From the NCBI RefSeq assembly GCF_003434055.1, contig NZ_QVEX01000005.1, positions 248,001 to 312,000 of the forward strand: a stretch of DNA of 64,000 nt, given 5' to 3'. The position numbers were made by a program, and so were the translations under genes. Positions 46,599 to 56,265 of this stretch are shown here, piece by piece; position 1 is the stretch's first letter, and each line of letters begins with the position of its first letter. The DNA comes from Enterocloster aldenensis (GTDB taxonomy: Bacteria > Bacillota > Clostridia > Lachnospirales > Lachnospiraceae). The notes under the pieces are model-generated. The model was not told where the DNA came from. It ran no database searches and worked only from the letters and a program-made list of their open reading frames with translations.

Positions 46599-47684
46599 TC
46601 AGCGGAACAGATCCTCGTTATATGGTACAAGCTCCTTTTTAAGGATACCCTCCACCTCTTCCAGAAGGCCCTTCTGATACATTCCCGCCCCCAGTATCAG
46701 GCGTGCTTTTGGAATCTTCAGCATGATCACATCCATGTCATTGTCAATCTCAGCGCTGGAAAGGGCAAGTCCTGTTGCAGCGTCCAGGGTACAGAGAAGA
46801 TCCGGGAAGGTCCCGGCTCTCTGGCCGTTCTTTTCCAAGGTCATATACTCATTCCAGTAGGTCAGTTCATAATCATCCCCATCCGCCTTAATGTGGACGG
46901 AACCAACATCATATCCCCCATCCATGCACAAGGTATAATCACAGGTTGTCCCACGGCAGATTACCTGGGCGTCATAATTCTTCTTAAGGAATTCAAGGTA
47001 ACCTTCCACGTCATCCTTATTATCCAGATATCCTCTGCCGATATCCAGGGCCTGGGCGATTGCGCCCACAGCCGCCTTCTCCTCCGCGTATTCTGCTGTC
47101 ACAGGATTACGGAGCACGCAGCACAGTCCGCCTGCCGCAACCGCGGTCTGGCGGATTAGGTGGGAGGTGGCATTCATGGAGCCTTTCGCAATGGTTTCCA
47201 CATACTTATCCCCCTTGCCGCCGCAGGCCGCCTGGACGGTCCTATAATCCGGGCACAGGTTCAGCCCGATGCTTCCCATGGGGCCCGTGGGATGGGCGCG
47301 GCCATTGCTGGGCGCATCCACCATAGGTATGCCGGTAAGGGCCGAGATGACCCAGCCGTTGGATGTGGACACGCCGCCGTTCTCACAGGTAGTGAAGCCT
47401 GAAATTTTAGCGCCGCTGCTGTTCTCAAAGTTCTTAAGCACTGTCTTCCAGTGATTAACCGTACAGCAGGTATCCTTGGCTGACGGCGCGCCTACCATGG
47501 ATACATTGACAATGGTCTGCTCCGGCTTAAGCTCCGTGATATCCAGCATGGTGATGGCATCCGTATGCCGGAATGCTTCTTCCACGGCATCAAGCCCCAT
47601 CTTCATGCTGCCGCCTCCGCCCCCGCCTAACAGGAGACCGCCGTAAAGCGCCTGGATACAGTCGTCTTTTGTTAATTTAATCAT
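46599..47684 (-). CDS. DUF917 family protein
   Basis: This 361-residue protein matches DUF917, a family related to hydantoinase/oxoprolinase-like proteins. It has a Gly-rich LLLGGGGGGSM motif near the start and GGVSTSNGWVISALTGIPMVDA. I chose the ATG at 47684, behind GGAGGG, because upstream in-frame codons show no family sequence. It converges with the OPT operon and shares its neighbourhood. A role in cleaving cyclic or gamma-linked amides is possible but unproven. Confidence 0.85.
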   Translation of the reverse strand: MIKLTKDDCIQALYGGLLLGGGGGGSMKMGLDAVEEAFRHTDAITMLDITELKPEQTIVNVSMVGAPSAKDTCCTVNHWKTVLKNFENSSGAKISGFTTCENGGVSTSNGWVISALTGIPMVDAPSNGRAHPTGPMGSIGLNLCPDYRTVQAACGGKGDKYVETIAKGSMNATSHLIRQTAVAAGGLCCVLRNPVTAEYAEEKAAVGAIAQALDIGRGYLDNKDDVEGYLEFLKKNYDAQVICRGTTCDYTLCMDGGYDVGSVHIKADGDDYELTYWNEYMTLEKNGQRAGTFPDLLCTLDAATGLALSSAEIDNDMDVIMLKIPKARLILGAGMYQKGLLEEVEGILKKELVPYNEDLFR

Positions 47685-47758
47685 GCGTAACCCTCCATTT
47701 GTATGAATTATTAAAAAACATCCTGTAATCAGTCTAGTGGGAATCATGGTTTTTGTCA

Positions 47759-47806
47759 ATAAAAAACCCAACGTGGTGCGCATCGCTGAGAGGCGTGTTG
47801 GGTTCT
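47759..47806 (-). terminator. Terminator of gdhA
   Basis: AACCCAAC (47765-47772) and GTTGGGTT (47797-47804) pair perfectly, and the minus strand continues into a run of Ts. It follows the gdhA stop. Confidence 0.85.
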
Positions 47807-47846
47807 GTTGTTATCCATATATGGTCCTGTGTAGTATCAATATATC

Positions 47847-49193
<1,347 letters not shown>

Positions 49194-49242
49194 CTAGGTT
49201 TATGTATGAAGTGTTGGGGATGCCTTTTTTACCAGACAAACA

Positions 49243-49282
49243 CTTTAACAAAAAGTATAACAAGTTAATTTGTTAAAGTCAA
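49243..49282 (-). promoter_or_regulatory. gdhA promoter with flanking inverted repeat
   Basis: On the minus strand TTGACT (49277-49282) and TATACT (49254-49259) lie 17 bp apart. CTTTAACAAA (49243-49252) and TTTGTTAAAG (49269-49278) form a perfect 10-bp inverted repeat with a 16-bp spacer that brackets the -10 box. The -35 overlaps the slipin stop codon. Confidence 0.7.
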
Positions 49283-50397
49283 TGTTTTTCTGTTCCGGCC
49301 AGCTCCGCAAGCTGCTCCAGCACTCCCTTTCCGCCGTTCAGGGTAATGTTCCCCACCTTATCGCAGATGCGCTCCAGATATTCCATCTCCTTGAGTTTGA
49401 ACAATGTCCTGTTCTCATCCATGAGTTTCGCCGTGTTTAAAAGGCTTCTGGTGGAAGCCACCTCCTCCCTTCTCATGATTACATTTGCCTGGGCCTTTTT
49501 TTCTGCAACCAGTACCGTGTTCATGATTTCCCGTATTTCCCCGGGAAGGATGATATCCTTGATGCCTGCGCCGGTAATCTCCACACAGTACTCCTCCTGA
49601 TACTCCTTCAGACGCTCCAGCACATAGGCCCCGATTTCCTCCTTCTGTGCCAGAAGCTCATCTAAACGGTATCTTCCCACATACTCCCTCAGCTTTAGCT
49701 GCACGCAGGTATAGATCTGGGACGCCGCGCCCTCCACCTGACGGACCAGCTTTTCCGGGTTCACAATCCTGTAATTGCAGATGACATTCAGGCGGACCGC
49801 CACCTTATCCGCAGTAAGGATTTCCTGGCCGGAGATATCCAGCTGCTGGATCTTCATATTGAATATCTTACAGGTCACCTCTTTCCCATAATTCCAGAAA
49901 TAATAAGTTCCTGTCTCCAGACGTTTTTCATACCGGTTATCATAATAAAGCAGCCCTATCTCCCCGTCCTTGACAATGATTTTCTTATAGTACCTGGCAG
50001 GCATCAGATCCATATAGAACCTGGGCAGGCTCTCCTCCATGCACGGCCTGGTGATGTCTATGTTCCGGAATTCATTTTCCTCAAATACATTCCAGAATAA
50101 GGACTCAGGCTTTGTCAGGACCTCCCTGTACGCCTTATTCACAAACCGCAGGGCAATGCACTCATCCGGCAGCACATTCTTCACCACCCGGTCCGCAAAC
50201 CCCTTATCCCCCATCAGTATTTCCTCGGGAATACCGCAGGTCCTGACCTCGCCGGTCATGGGAACTATATCCACCTCATACCCCAGGGCTTTTACAAAGG
50301 AATATCTGCCCGCGGTCAGAAGCTTTATGAACTTTCCATTCTTTGTAAGGTAACCGCATTCCTGGTCCTTAATTATATAGTGTCTGACAATACCCAT
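49279..50397 (-). CDS. SPFH/band-7 (slipin) domain protein
   Basis: This 372-residue protein contains an SPFH domain (about residues 140-290). The segment LDISGQEILTADKVAVRLNVICNYRI and the following AASQIYTCVQLKLREYVGRYRL are typical of slipins. The N-terminal 130 residues resemble an added module, and no clear membrane anchor is visible. SPFH proteins form ring assemblies at membranes. It lies downstream of rtcB on the same strand, separated by about 535 bp that holds a YrlA-like RNA, and is read as part of the same RNA-repair module. Confidence 0.87.
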   Translation of the reverse strand: MGIVRHYIIKDQECGYLTKNGKFIKLLTAGRYSFVKALGYEVDIVPMTGEVRTCGIPEEILMGDKGFADRVVKNVLPDECIALRFVNKAYREVLTKPESLFWNVFEENEFRNIDITRPCMEESLPRFYMDLMPARYYKKIIVKDGEIGLLYYDNRYEKRLETGTYYFWNYGKEVTCKIFNMKIQQLDISGQEILTADKVAVRLNVICNYRIVNPEKLVRQVEGAASQIYTCVQLKLREYVGRYRLDELLAQKEEIGAYVLERLKEYQEEYCVEITGAGIKDIILPGEIREIMNTVLVAEKKAQANVIMRREEVASTRSLLNTAKLMDENRTLFKLKEMEYLERICDKVGNITLNGGKGVLEQLAELAGTEKH

Positions 50398-50716
50398 CTT
50401 GTTTTATCCTCCCTTCAGACGCTGATTATCATGCAAAAATGTCATTTAACATGACAGTTTATCCTAATTAGTAAAAGAAAAGGCCGTGCCTGGTCCCATA
50501 TCCATGTCGTGCGGGTCTGTCCTTAAGCAGGAAGCCGGCTAAGGGCAGGCAGGGCAGGATGGAACTAATCTCCCTGCCTGGTCCTTAAGGGGCTGCCTCC
50601 GGTATCCGGACAGACACTGGCCGGACATGGACTGCCTTTCCCGGTGCCTGCATGTGCATCCACATGCAGCCCACGGGTGGGGCAAAGCCCAGGCCTTCCT
50701 TTTCCCTTTGGGTGAG
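50398..50716 (-). other. Structured gene-free leader between the YrlA-like RNA and the slipin gene
   Basis: I see no open reading frame with a good start in this stretch. A perfect 9-bp hairpin (CTGCATGTG with CACATGCAG, 50648-50669) and a GGCAGG/CCTGCC pairing make it strongly structured. It may be the 3' part of the RNA or a leader of the slipin mRNA. Confidence 0.45.
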
Positions 50717-50850
50717 AAACACATTTTTTGTGTTTTCCTAATGATTGCTATACCACTTAGCTATGCAGCGGAACAGTTCTGCCCCGGTGCAGCAGGATTC
50801 GAACCCGCGTCACATCATTCCATCATGAACAAAAGCAGATTGACGGCATA
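50717..50850 (-). ncRNA. YrlA-like bacterial Y RNA (circularly permuted tRNA mimic)
   Basis: On the minus strand, in order: half of an outer stem AATGAT (50814-50819), a 5-base spacer like a variable loop, and a T-arm GCGGG-TTCGAAT-CCTGC (50792-50808). Next comes an acceptor-like stem capped by loop GAAC (50764-50791), then TA like U8/A9 (50762-50763). A D-arm GCTA-AGTGGTA-TAGC (50747-50761) and the other outer-stem half ATCATT (50740-50745) complete it. This is a tRNA opened at the anticodon and closed at the acceptor end, as in YrlA Y RNAs, which sit near rtcB. A 7-bp hairpin with an A5 loop follows at 50717-50735. Outer boundaries are approximate. Confidence 0.8.
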
Positions 50851-50932
50851 CCCTGCGCCAGGGGCGCGGGCACCGGCGGGCGCCGGGGCAGGTTCGCTGC
50901 CCAACGGAATGCCCTGCCTGATATCAGCCTGC

Positions 50933-52168
50933 CTACCCTTTAACAACTCCAATGGTCTTAAGCCGTTTGACCGGAACCACCAAATCCTGCTGGCAGTCCA
51001 TGACCTCTTCTATGTCCTTATAGGCAAAACGGCTCTCTTCCGCTACGTCCGCCTTACCTTTCTTTCCCAGGATGACGCCCTGTTTCTGCAGATCCAGTAT
51101 TACCTCCTCACAGGAAAATGCCGCCATGGCGCCTTTTCTGGAGTAGCGGCGTCCGGCTCCATGGGAGGAAGAGCAGAAGCTCTCAGGATTCCCTTTTCCC
51201 ATGACCACATAGCTGTAGGAACCCATGGCTCCCGGAATCACTGCCAATTCCCCGTTCCCTGCCCGGACAGCCCCTTTCCTGTGCACCCATACATCCTTAT
51301 CATAATGGTGTTCAAGGGCTGCATAGTTGTGATGGCAGTTGATATCCCCGGAAAACTCCAGATTAAAATCCGTATACTTACCAATGTATTTCTCCAGCAC
51401 CGCCTTTACGGCCAGCATCATCTTTTCCCGGTTCTCCCTTGCAAAATCCATGGACAGCTGCATCCAGTTCAGGTACTGCTTTCCCTCATGGCTGTCCGTG
51501 GGCAGGAATGCCAGGCGGTATTCATCCGGCACATCGCTGTACCATCTCCGGTTCAGCTCCCTTGCCTTGTTGTGGAAATAATCGCACACCGACTTGCCTA
51601 TATGGCGGCTTCCCGAATGAATCATCACACAGAGGTATCCCTCCTCATCCTCCTGAAGCTCTATGAAGTGGTTTCCGCCGCCTAACGTCCCAATCTGGTA
51701 AAATCCTGCTTCCAACTGTCCAAGCAGCTCCCCGTCCTCCTCATAGCGTTCCAGCTCATTGTATGCATTCTCCATGGTATAGCAGGGCATCTCCGTCTTA
51801 TGGTGGGCAAATCCCACCGGAACATTTCTCATGATATCCCCTATCATGGCCTGTATTAGGGATCCGTTGCCGGTCATGATTTCCTTTATATCAGCCACCC
51901 TTATGTTGGTCTGCATATAGGCCATACCGCAGCCGATATCCACGCCCACCGCATTGGGTATCACCACTCCCTCGGCGGCAATGACGCCTCCTATGGGCAT
52001 TCCCATACCCGCATGGGTGTCCGGCATCAGGCTGACCCATTTATGAAGGAACGGAAGCCTTGACAGATGATATGCCTGTTCCATGCAGCTCTTTTCCAGC
52101 GAACCGCGTTCCTTTAACCATACCCTTACCGGAAACCTCATATTTTCTTTCTCATACATCACAAACAT
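50933..52168 (-). CDS. rtcB: RtcB family RNA-splicing ligase
   Basis: This 411-residue protein has the size and motif order of E. coli RtcB. D76 and C80 in VGVDIGCGM, H167 in GGGNHFIE, H184 in IHSGSRH and the HH pair at 279-280 (NCHHNYA) bind manganese. H336 in SSSHGAGR is the expected guanylylated histidine, and HRKGA is also conserved. It should join RNA ends with 2',3'-cyclic phosphate and 5'-OH using GTP, as in tRNA or rRNA repair. I chose the ATG at 52168, behind AAGGAAG. The YrlA-like RNA lies 3' on the same strand, and WYL regulator genes diverge from it. Confidence 0.94.
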   Translation of the reverse strand: MFVMYEKENMRFPVRVWLKERGSLEKSCMEQAYHLSRLPFLHKWVSLMPDTHAGMGMPIGGVIAAEGVVIPNAVGVDIGCGMAYMQTNIRVADIKEIMTGNGSLIQAMIGDIMRNVPVGFAHHKTEMPCYTMENAYNELERYEEDGELLGQLEAGFYQIGTLGGGNHFIELQEDEEGYLCVMIHSGSRHIGKSVCDYFHNKARELNRRWYSDVPDEYRLAFLPTDSHEGKQYLNWMQLSMDFARENREKMMLAVKAVLEKYIGKYTDFNLEFSGDINCHHNYAALEHHYDKDVWVHRKGAVRAGNGELAVIPGAMGSYSYVVMGKGNPESFCSSSHGAGRRYSRKGAMAAFSCEEVILDLQKQGVILGKKGKADVAEESRFAYKDIEEVMDCQQDLVVPVKRLKTIGVVKG

Positions 52169-52277
52169 ATATCTCACTTCCTTTCAGTTCCTATTTGTAA
52201 TCCTCATATATTTGCGTATGTATTTTGCTTACACCCATATGATATCCGGTCCAGGCCCGGAAATCATTTAAAAAAAG

Positions 52278-52323
52278 TTGCGAACTTCCAGTTTTACCAT
52301 TTATAATCATATTTATAAAATGG
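52278..52323. promoter_or_regulatory. Shared rtcB/WYL control region with palindrome
   Basis: TTGCGA (52278-52283) and TATAAT (52302-52307) give a rightward promoter with an 18-bp spacer for the WYL genes. An inverted repeat, CCATTTATAA (52297-52306) with TTATAAAATGG (52313-52323), overlaps the -10 box. It is a good candidate operator for the WYL proteins, controlling both directions. Confidence 0.5.
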
Positions 52324-52404
52324 TTCAGGCCCGCGGCGCATGGGCGGAAGTTCCGGCAGAAATCCCGGCAGAAATTCCAGCGCATCCCGGGCAGAAGGGG
52401 CACT

Positions 52405-53652
52405 ATGGCTGAATTTCAGGAATTAATCAAGAATTTTGACAGGATACGTGATTATATGCGGCAGTTCTACATCTATGGTTTTAAGGTCAGGAACGATTTC
52501 CAGGATAAAAGTCCCAGGACATATGATAATGAACGGCGCAGGATTGAAAGCTGGCTGGCAGATTATACCCAGTCAGACTACACGCCAAAAGGCAAGCATG
52601 TGTATATCAATGTGGACAGCAAGACCATTTCCCAGAATCCCCTTTACGCTGCCTGGAAGTCCAAAAGCTTTACAGACAATGACCTGATGCTGCATTTTTT
52701 CATCCTGGACCTGCTTCACGCTGTCCCTGATGGCATGACGGCTGCCTCGCTTTGTGATGAGATTTCCAGGTCCTACGGGGTGGTGTTTGACAGCCAGACC
52801 GTCCGCCTTAAGTTAAAGGAGTATGAAAACCTGGGCATCCTGCGCTCCGGGAAATCAGGCAGGAACCTGGTCTACGCCCTGTCCCCCCGGCTTCCCGTGG
52901 ATGACGCGGCGTGGTCCCATCTTATGGACGCCATGGAATTCTTCCAGGAGGCAGCGCCCTTTGGTTTTATCGGAAGCACCATCCTGGACCGGGAAGACCG
53001 CTGCAACAGCCTGTTCCAGTTCAAGCACCACTTCATCGTCCATACCCTGGAAGACGGTGTCCTGGCCCATATCCTGACCGCCATCCACGACCGGCGCATG
53101 ATTACATATGAAAATAAAAGCAGCCGCAGCAACGCAGTAAGCACCCACACCTGCGTTCCCCTCAAAATCCTTGTCAGCACCCAGACGGGCCGCAGGTACC
53201 TGTGCCTCTACCATCCTGAGCTGCGCAGGTTCAGCAATGCCCGCCTGGACTCCATACAGAAGGTGGTCTCCGGTGAACCATATGAAGCATACAGCAAGGT
53301 ACTGAGTGACCTGGAGCAGAATCAGGGAAAATGCTGGGGCGTATCCTTTGGAAACGGGCGGAACCGCCTGCAGGAGGTCTGCATCAAACTCCGCATTGAC
53401 GAAGAAAAAGAACCTTATATCCTGAACCGCCTCTACCGCGAGGGCCGGGGCGGCCAGGTCATGAAAATACGGGAAAACGAATACCTGTACAGCGGTATGT
53501 TTTTTGATACCAATGAAATGCTGTCCTGGATCAAGACATTTACAGGAAGGATCCTGGACATACAGGGAACGGACCAGTTCTCCATTGCAAAGATAACCCA
53601 TGACTGGGAAAAGATGTATCAGATGTATTGCGGTGCAGATGTCCAGCCGTAA
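52405..53652 (+). CDS. WYL-domain transcriptional regulator (first of pair)
   Basis: This 415-residue protein has an N-terminal winged-helix-like region (about 85-165, with AASLCDEISRSYGVVFDSQTVRLKLKEY in part) and a WYL domain from about residue 215, with RRYLCLYHPELRRFSNARLDSI as the WYL-type core. WYL proteins sense nucleic acids or nucleotide ligands and control stress and defence genes. It diverges from rtcB and is followed by a second WYL gene 45 bp downstream. It probably regulates the rtcB-RNA-slipin genes. Confidence 0.87.
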   Translation: MAEFQELIKNFDRIRDYMRQFYIYGFKVRNDFQDKSPRTYDNERRRIESWLADYTQSDYTPKGKHVYINVDSKTISQNPLYAAWKSKSFTDNDLMLHFFILDLLHAVPDGMTAASLCDEISRSYGVVFDSQTVRLKLKEYENLGILRSGKSGRNLVYALSPRLPVDDAAWSHLMDAMEFFQEAAPFGFIGSTILDREDRCNSLFQFKHHFIVHTLEDGVLAHILTAIHDRRMITYENKSSRSNAVSTHTCVPLKILVSTQTGRRYLCLYHPELRRFSNARLDSIQKVVSGEPYEAYSKVLSDLEQNQGKCWGVSFGNGRNRLQEVCIKLRIDEEKEPYILNRLYREGRGGQVMKIRENEYLYSGMFFDTNEMLSWIKTFTGRILDIQGTDQFSIAKITHDWEKMYQMYCGADVQP

Positions 53653-53697
53653 AGATGCCCTAACAGGCTCCAATCCATCAGAAGGAAGGTGAAAGAC

Positions 53698-54723
53698 TTG
53701 GAATTATTTGATAAAATATACGGCTGCTATTACCATATCATCCGCCGCATGCTGAACCAGGCCGCGGATCATCCCCTTACCAGACAGGATATGGAGGACA
53801 TATGCAGGACCCTGGGATTTCAGGAAAGCGCCCTTGCCATCCTTCCCAAGATAAAGGACGGCACATGGCCCTTATTCCAGGAAAATGGCCTCCGCACCTA
53901 CACGTCCCGGCTTCACACCCCGCCCTGTCCCCTGCCCCTGACCAGCCTACAGAAAGCCTGGCTGCGTTCCCTTCTGTCAGACCCCAGGATCCATCTGTTT
54001 TTAGACGAAACGGAACAAGCCGGCCTGGAACAGCTCCTTGCGGACACCCAGCCCCTATATAATGAAAGGGACTTCTATTATTTTGACAGATATAAGGACG
54101 GGGACCCTTACGACTCACCGGAATACAGGGAACATTTTCACATAATCCTGACCGCACTAAGGGAACACCGGATCCTGCTAACTGCCTATGAGGGCAAAAA
54201 AGGGCGCACCCACACCTTCGAGGTACTCCCTTACCAGCTTCAGTATTCTTCCAAGGATGACAAGTTCCGCCTATGCTGTCTCCGGCACAGCCGCGGCCGT
54301 TTCTGCCGCAACACACTGTTAAACCTGAGCCGCATCAAACATTGCCGCCTGTCACCCGAACCGCCTGTCACTGTCACTGACGGCGTACATACACTTGAAT
54401 CATTCCGTTTTAAGCCTGTGCAGAAAGCCCCGGAACCAGTCCTTCTTAAAATCAGAGGCGAGCGCAACTCCCTGGAGCGGTGCATGCTCCACTTTGCCAA
54501 CTATGAAAAGCACACGGAATATGACGAGGACTGCAAATGCTGGCTCTGCTCCATTTACTATGACCTGGCAGATGAAACAGAACTTCTTATCGACATCCTT
54601 TCCTTCGGCCCGGTGGTACAGGTACTGGGGCCAAAATCCTTTGTGCGGCAGGTGCGGGACAGGGTGGTGAGACAGCATGAATTGCTTTATGGGGTGGTGG
54701 GGATTGAAGGTTGCGGGGGGTGA
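53698..54723 (+). CDS. WYL-domain protein (second of pair)
   Basis: This 341-residue protein has a shorter N-terminal region and a WYL domain, with FRLCCLRHSRGRFCRNTLLNLSRI as its core. I chose the TTG at 53698, because AAGGAAGG lies at proper distance; the GTG at 53689 is too close. Paired WYL genes often form hetero-oligomers. A giant foldback begins 12 bp after its stop. Confidence 0.84.
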   Translation: MELFDKIYGCYYHIIRRMLNQAADHPLTRQDMEDICRTLGFQESALAILPKIKDGTWPLFQENGLRTYTSRLHTPPCPLPLTSLQKAWLRSLLSDPRIHLFLDETEQAGLEQLLADTQPLYNERDFYYFDRYKDGDPYDSPEYREHFHIILTALREHRILLTAYEGKKGRTHTFEVLPYQLQYSSKDDKFRLCCLRHSRGRFCRNTLLNLSRIKHCRLSPEPPVTVTDGVHTLESFRFKPVQKAPEPVLLKIRGERNSLERCMLHFANYEKHTEYDEDCKCWLCSIYYDLADETELLIDILSFGPVVQVLGPKSFVRQVRDRVVRQHELLYGVVGIEGCGG

Positions 54724-54735
54724 GGTGCATCCGTT

Positions 54736-54970
54736 GGTGAGTGGAAGGGGGATGGGGGATTCGGATACGGCTTTGGGCTTAGCTGCTCTAAGCCCGCGGG
54801 AAGCGGCGCTGGACAAGAGGCTGGCTGCCAAAACTCGCGCCCAGTCTCTTCCAACTGTTTTGATATCGGGCTCAAACATTGGCGCCAGCCTCTTAGCACC
54901 GCTTCCCGCAGGCTAAGACCAGCACAGCCCTACAGAAGCATCCGAATCCCCCATCCCCCTTCCACTCACC
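54736..54970. repeat. Large imperfect foldback 1
   Basis: The two arms (about 95 bases each, 54736-54830 and 54876-54970) are complementary. The outer 31 bp are perfect (GGTGAGTGGA at the left, with its complement at the right end) and the inner part has scattered mismatches and small bulges. Several differences are C/T or A/G exchanges that would be G-U pairs in an RNA made from the minus strand. The element starts 12 bp after the WYL gene stop. Confidence 0.9.
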
Positions 54971-55586
54971 CGCTACGTATCCCATCTGTTCCGCATCTCT
55001 TGAATCCGGGTGGGTAGGATTGGCCGCCGGCTTGGGTGTTCTTGGATTTCTTACTGGTGTCCATGATTTTTTTTCATTGTTTTTAGGTCATATTTAATGT
55101 TTATTTATCATCTCTTGCCTTTTAAATCCTTATTTTTTCACTCTTAGCCTTTGGGTTCTTATCTATTAGTTCTTATCTTTTAGTTCTTACCCTTTAGTTC
55201 CTTATCTTTTAAACCTTTATTTTTAGTTCCTGTTTTTTAGTCCCTATTTTAGTTTTTATCTTTACTGTGAAATATTAATTATCAAGTTACCAAAATAGCT
55301 TAAACAGTCCGCCAAGATTTACTTTACTATCTTTTGACTTCTATTTTCAGTTTTAATCCTTTATTTTACATAATGATTTATACTTTTACTGCATATTTAC
55401 CAATAGTCTTATTATGCTATTTATCCAAATATGAATACACAACAGGACAAACAGAATTGGGGGATATATTTTCCTAAGTTTACTAAGATATGGTTTTTAG
55501 AATAGGCCAGAGTAAGTAAATACAGCTTTAGATATTTTATTTTTCCACAGGGTTGTTTAGCTCATCTAGCGGTTGGGATATACAGT
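54971..55586. other. AT-rich gene-free stretch with degenerate T-rich repeats
   Basis: I see no gene. From about 55140 to 55260 a degenerate 15-base motif related to TTAGTTCTTATCTTT repeats several times. The stretch separates the two large foldbacks. Confidence 0.6.
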
Positions 55587-55851
55587 CCGGGGAGCGGGGC
55601 AGGGCGGGCGGCGGCGGATAGGACGTATAGTTCCGGAGGATGTAGCTTCTTAGGGGGTGGCAGGCAGAAAGGCGGGGGTGAGTTCTGGCATCAAAGCCAG
55701 AACTCAAGGTGGTTTGAGCTGAGAAAGCTCTTCAGAGTTTCTCAGCGAATAGCACCGATTCCCCGTCTTTCTGCCTGTCAGCCCCTTAGAAGCCACATCC
55801 TCCGGAACTCAGCGTCCTATCCGCCGCTGCCCGTCCTGCCCCGCTCCCCGG
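55587..55851. repeat. Large imperfect foldback 2
   Basis: Arms of about 91 bases (55587-55677 and 55761-55851) pair with about ten mismatches. Five mismatches become G-U pairs if the plus strand is transcribed, which hints at RNA-level pairing. Inner hairpins include GAGTTCTGGC/GCCAGAACTC and GCTGAGAAA/TTTCTCAGC. It lies 27 bp from a small unknown gene. No sequence similarity to foldback 1 is apparent. Confidence 0.9.
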
Positions 55852-55878
55852 GCGTACCCTTCACAAAAAAACTCAAAG

Positions 55879-56130
55879 CTAAACATCCCTCAACTTCTTA
55901 ATCAACATCTCCACCGCCTCAACCCCAGACCCGCATTCCAAATCCTCCCCCAGGATATACCGGATGGCTTCCCTCCACTCATCCAGGGAATAAGAAGCTA
56001 TATTAATCCTGCGGAGTGCATACAGCACATCCTCTATGTAAAAACTATTATGGAGGTCCGATAAATACTGACAGCCCGCTAATTCCTGCAGTCTGATTAA
56101 CAGACCCCCCTGGTTTTTCTCCGGCTTCAT
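55879..56130 (-). CDS. Small protein of unknown function
   Basis: This 83-residue protein, MKPEKNQGGLLIRLQELAGCQYLSDL in part, is soluble and probably helical. I do not recognise a family. Its ATG lies 135 bp from the divergent Xre regulator, so the two may be co-regulated through the repeated GTGCAACCTAT sites. Length and codon pattern look like a real gene, but its role is unknown. Confidence 0.6.
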   Translation of the reverse strand: MKPEKNQGGLLIRLQELAGCQYLSDLHNSFYIEDVLYALRRINIASYSLDEWREAIRYILGEDLECGSGVEAVEMLIKKLRDV

Positions 56131-56178
56131 TCATAACTCCTATTCCGCATTTCAGCATCTATATTTTCATTTTCTCTT

Positions 56179-56241
56179 GTGCAACCTATACATTGCAATT
56201 ATATACGACATTTATCGTAAAATCAAGGAAGTGCAACCTAT
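56179..56241. promoter_or_regulatory. Direct repeats GTGCAACCTAT upstream of the Xre gene
   Basis: GTGCAACCTAT occurs at 56179-56189 and again at 56231-56241, 52 bp apart, in the region between the divergent small gene and the Xre regulator gene. Five helical turns separate them. They are candidate operators for the Xre protein. Confidence 0.5.
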
Positions 56242-56265
56242 TTCTTGCATATTATGGAGGGTGCC

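Noticed and set aside
50740..50880. A normal tRNA using CGGTGC at 50870-50876 and GCACCG as acceptor stem
   Set aside because: This pairing leaves a D-arm with a 3-base loop and an anticodon arm of about 45 bases. The permuted Y RNA fold explains D-arm, T-arm, U8/A9 and spacer lengths far better.
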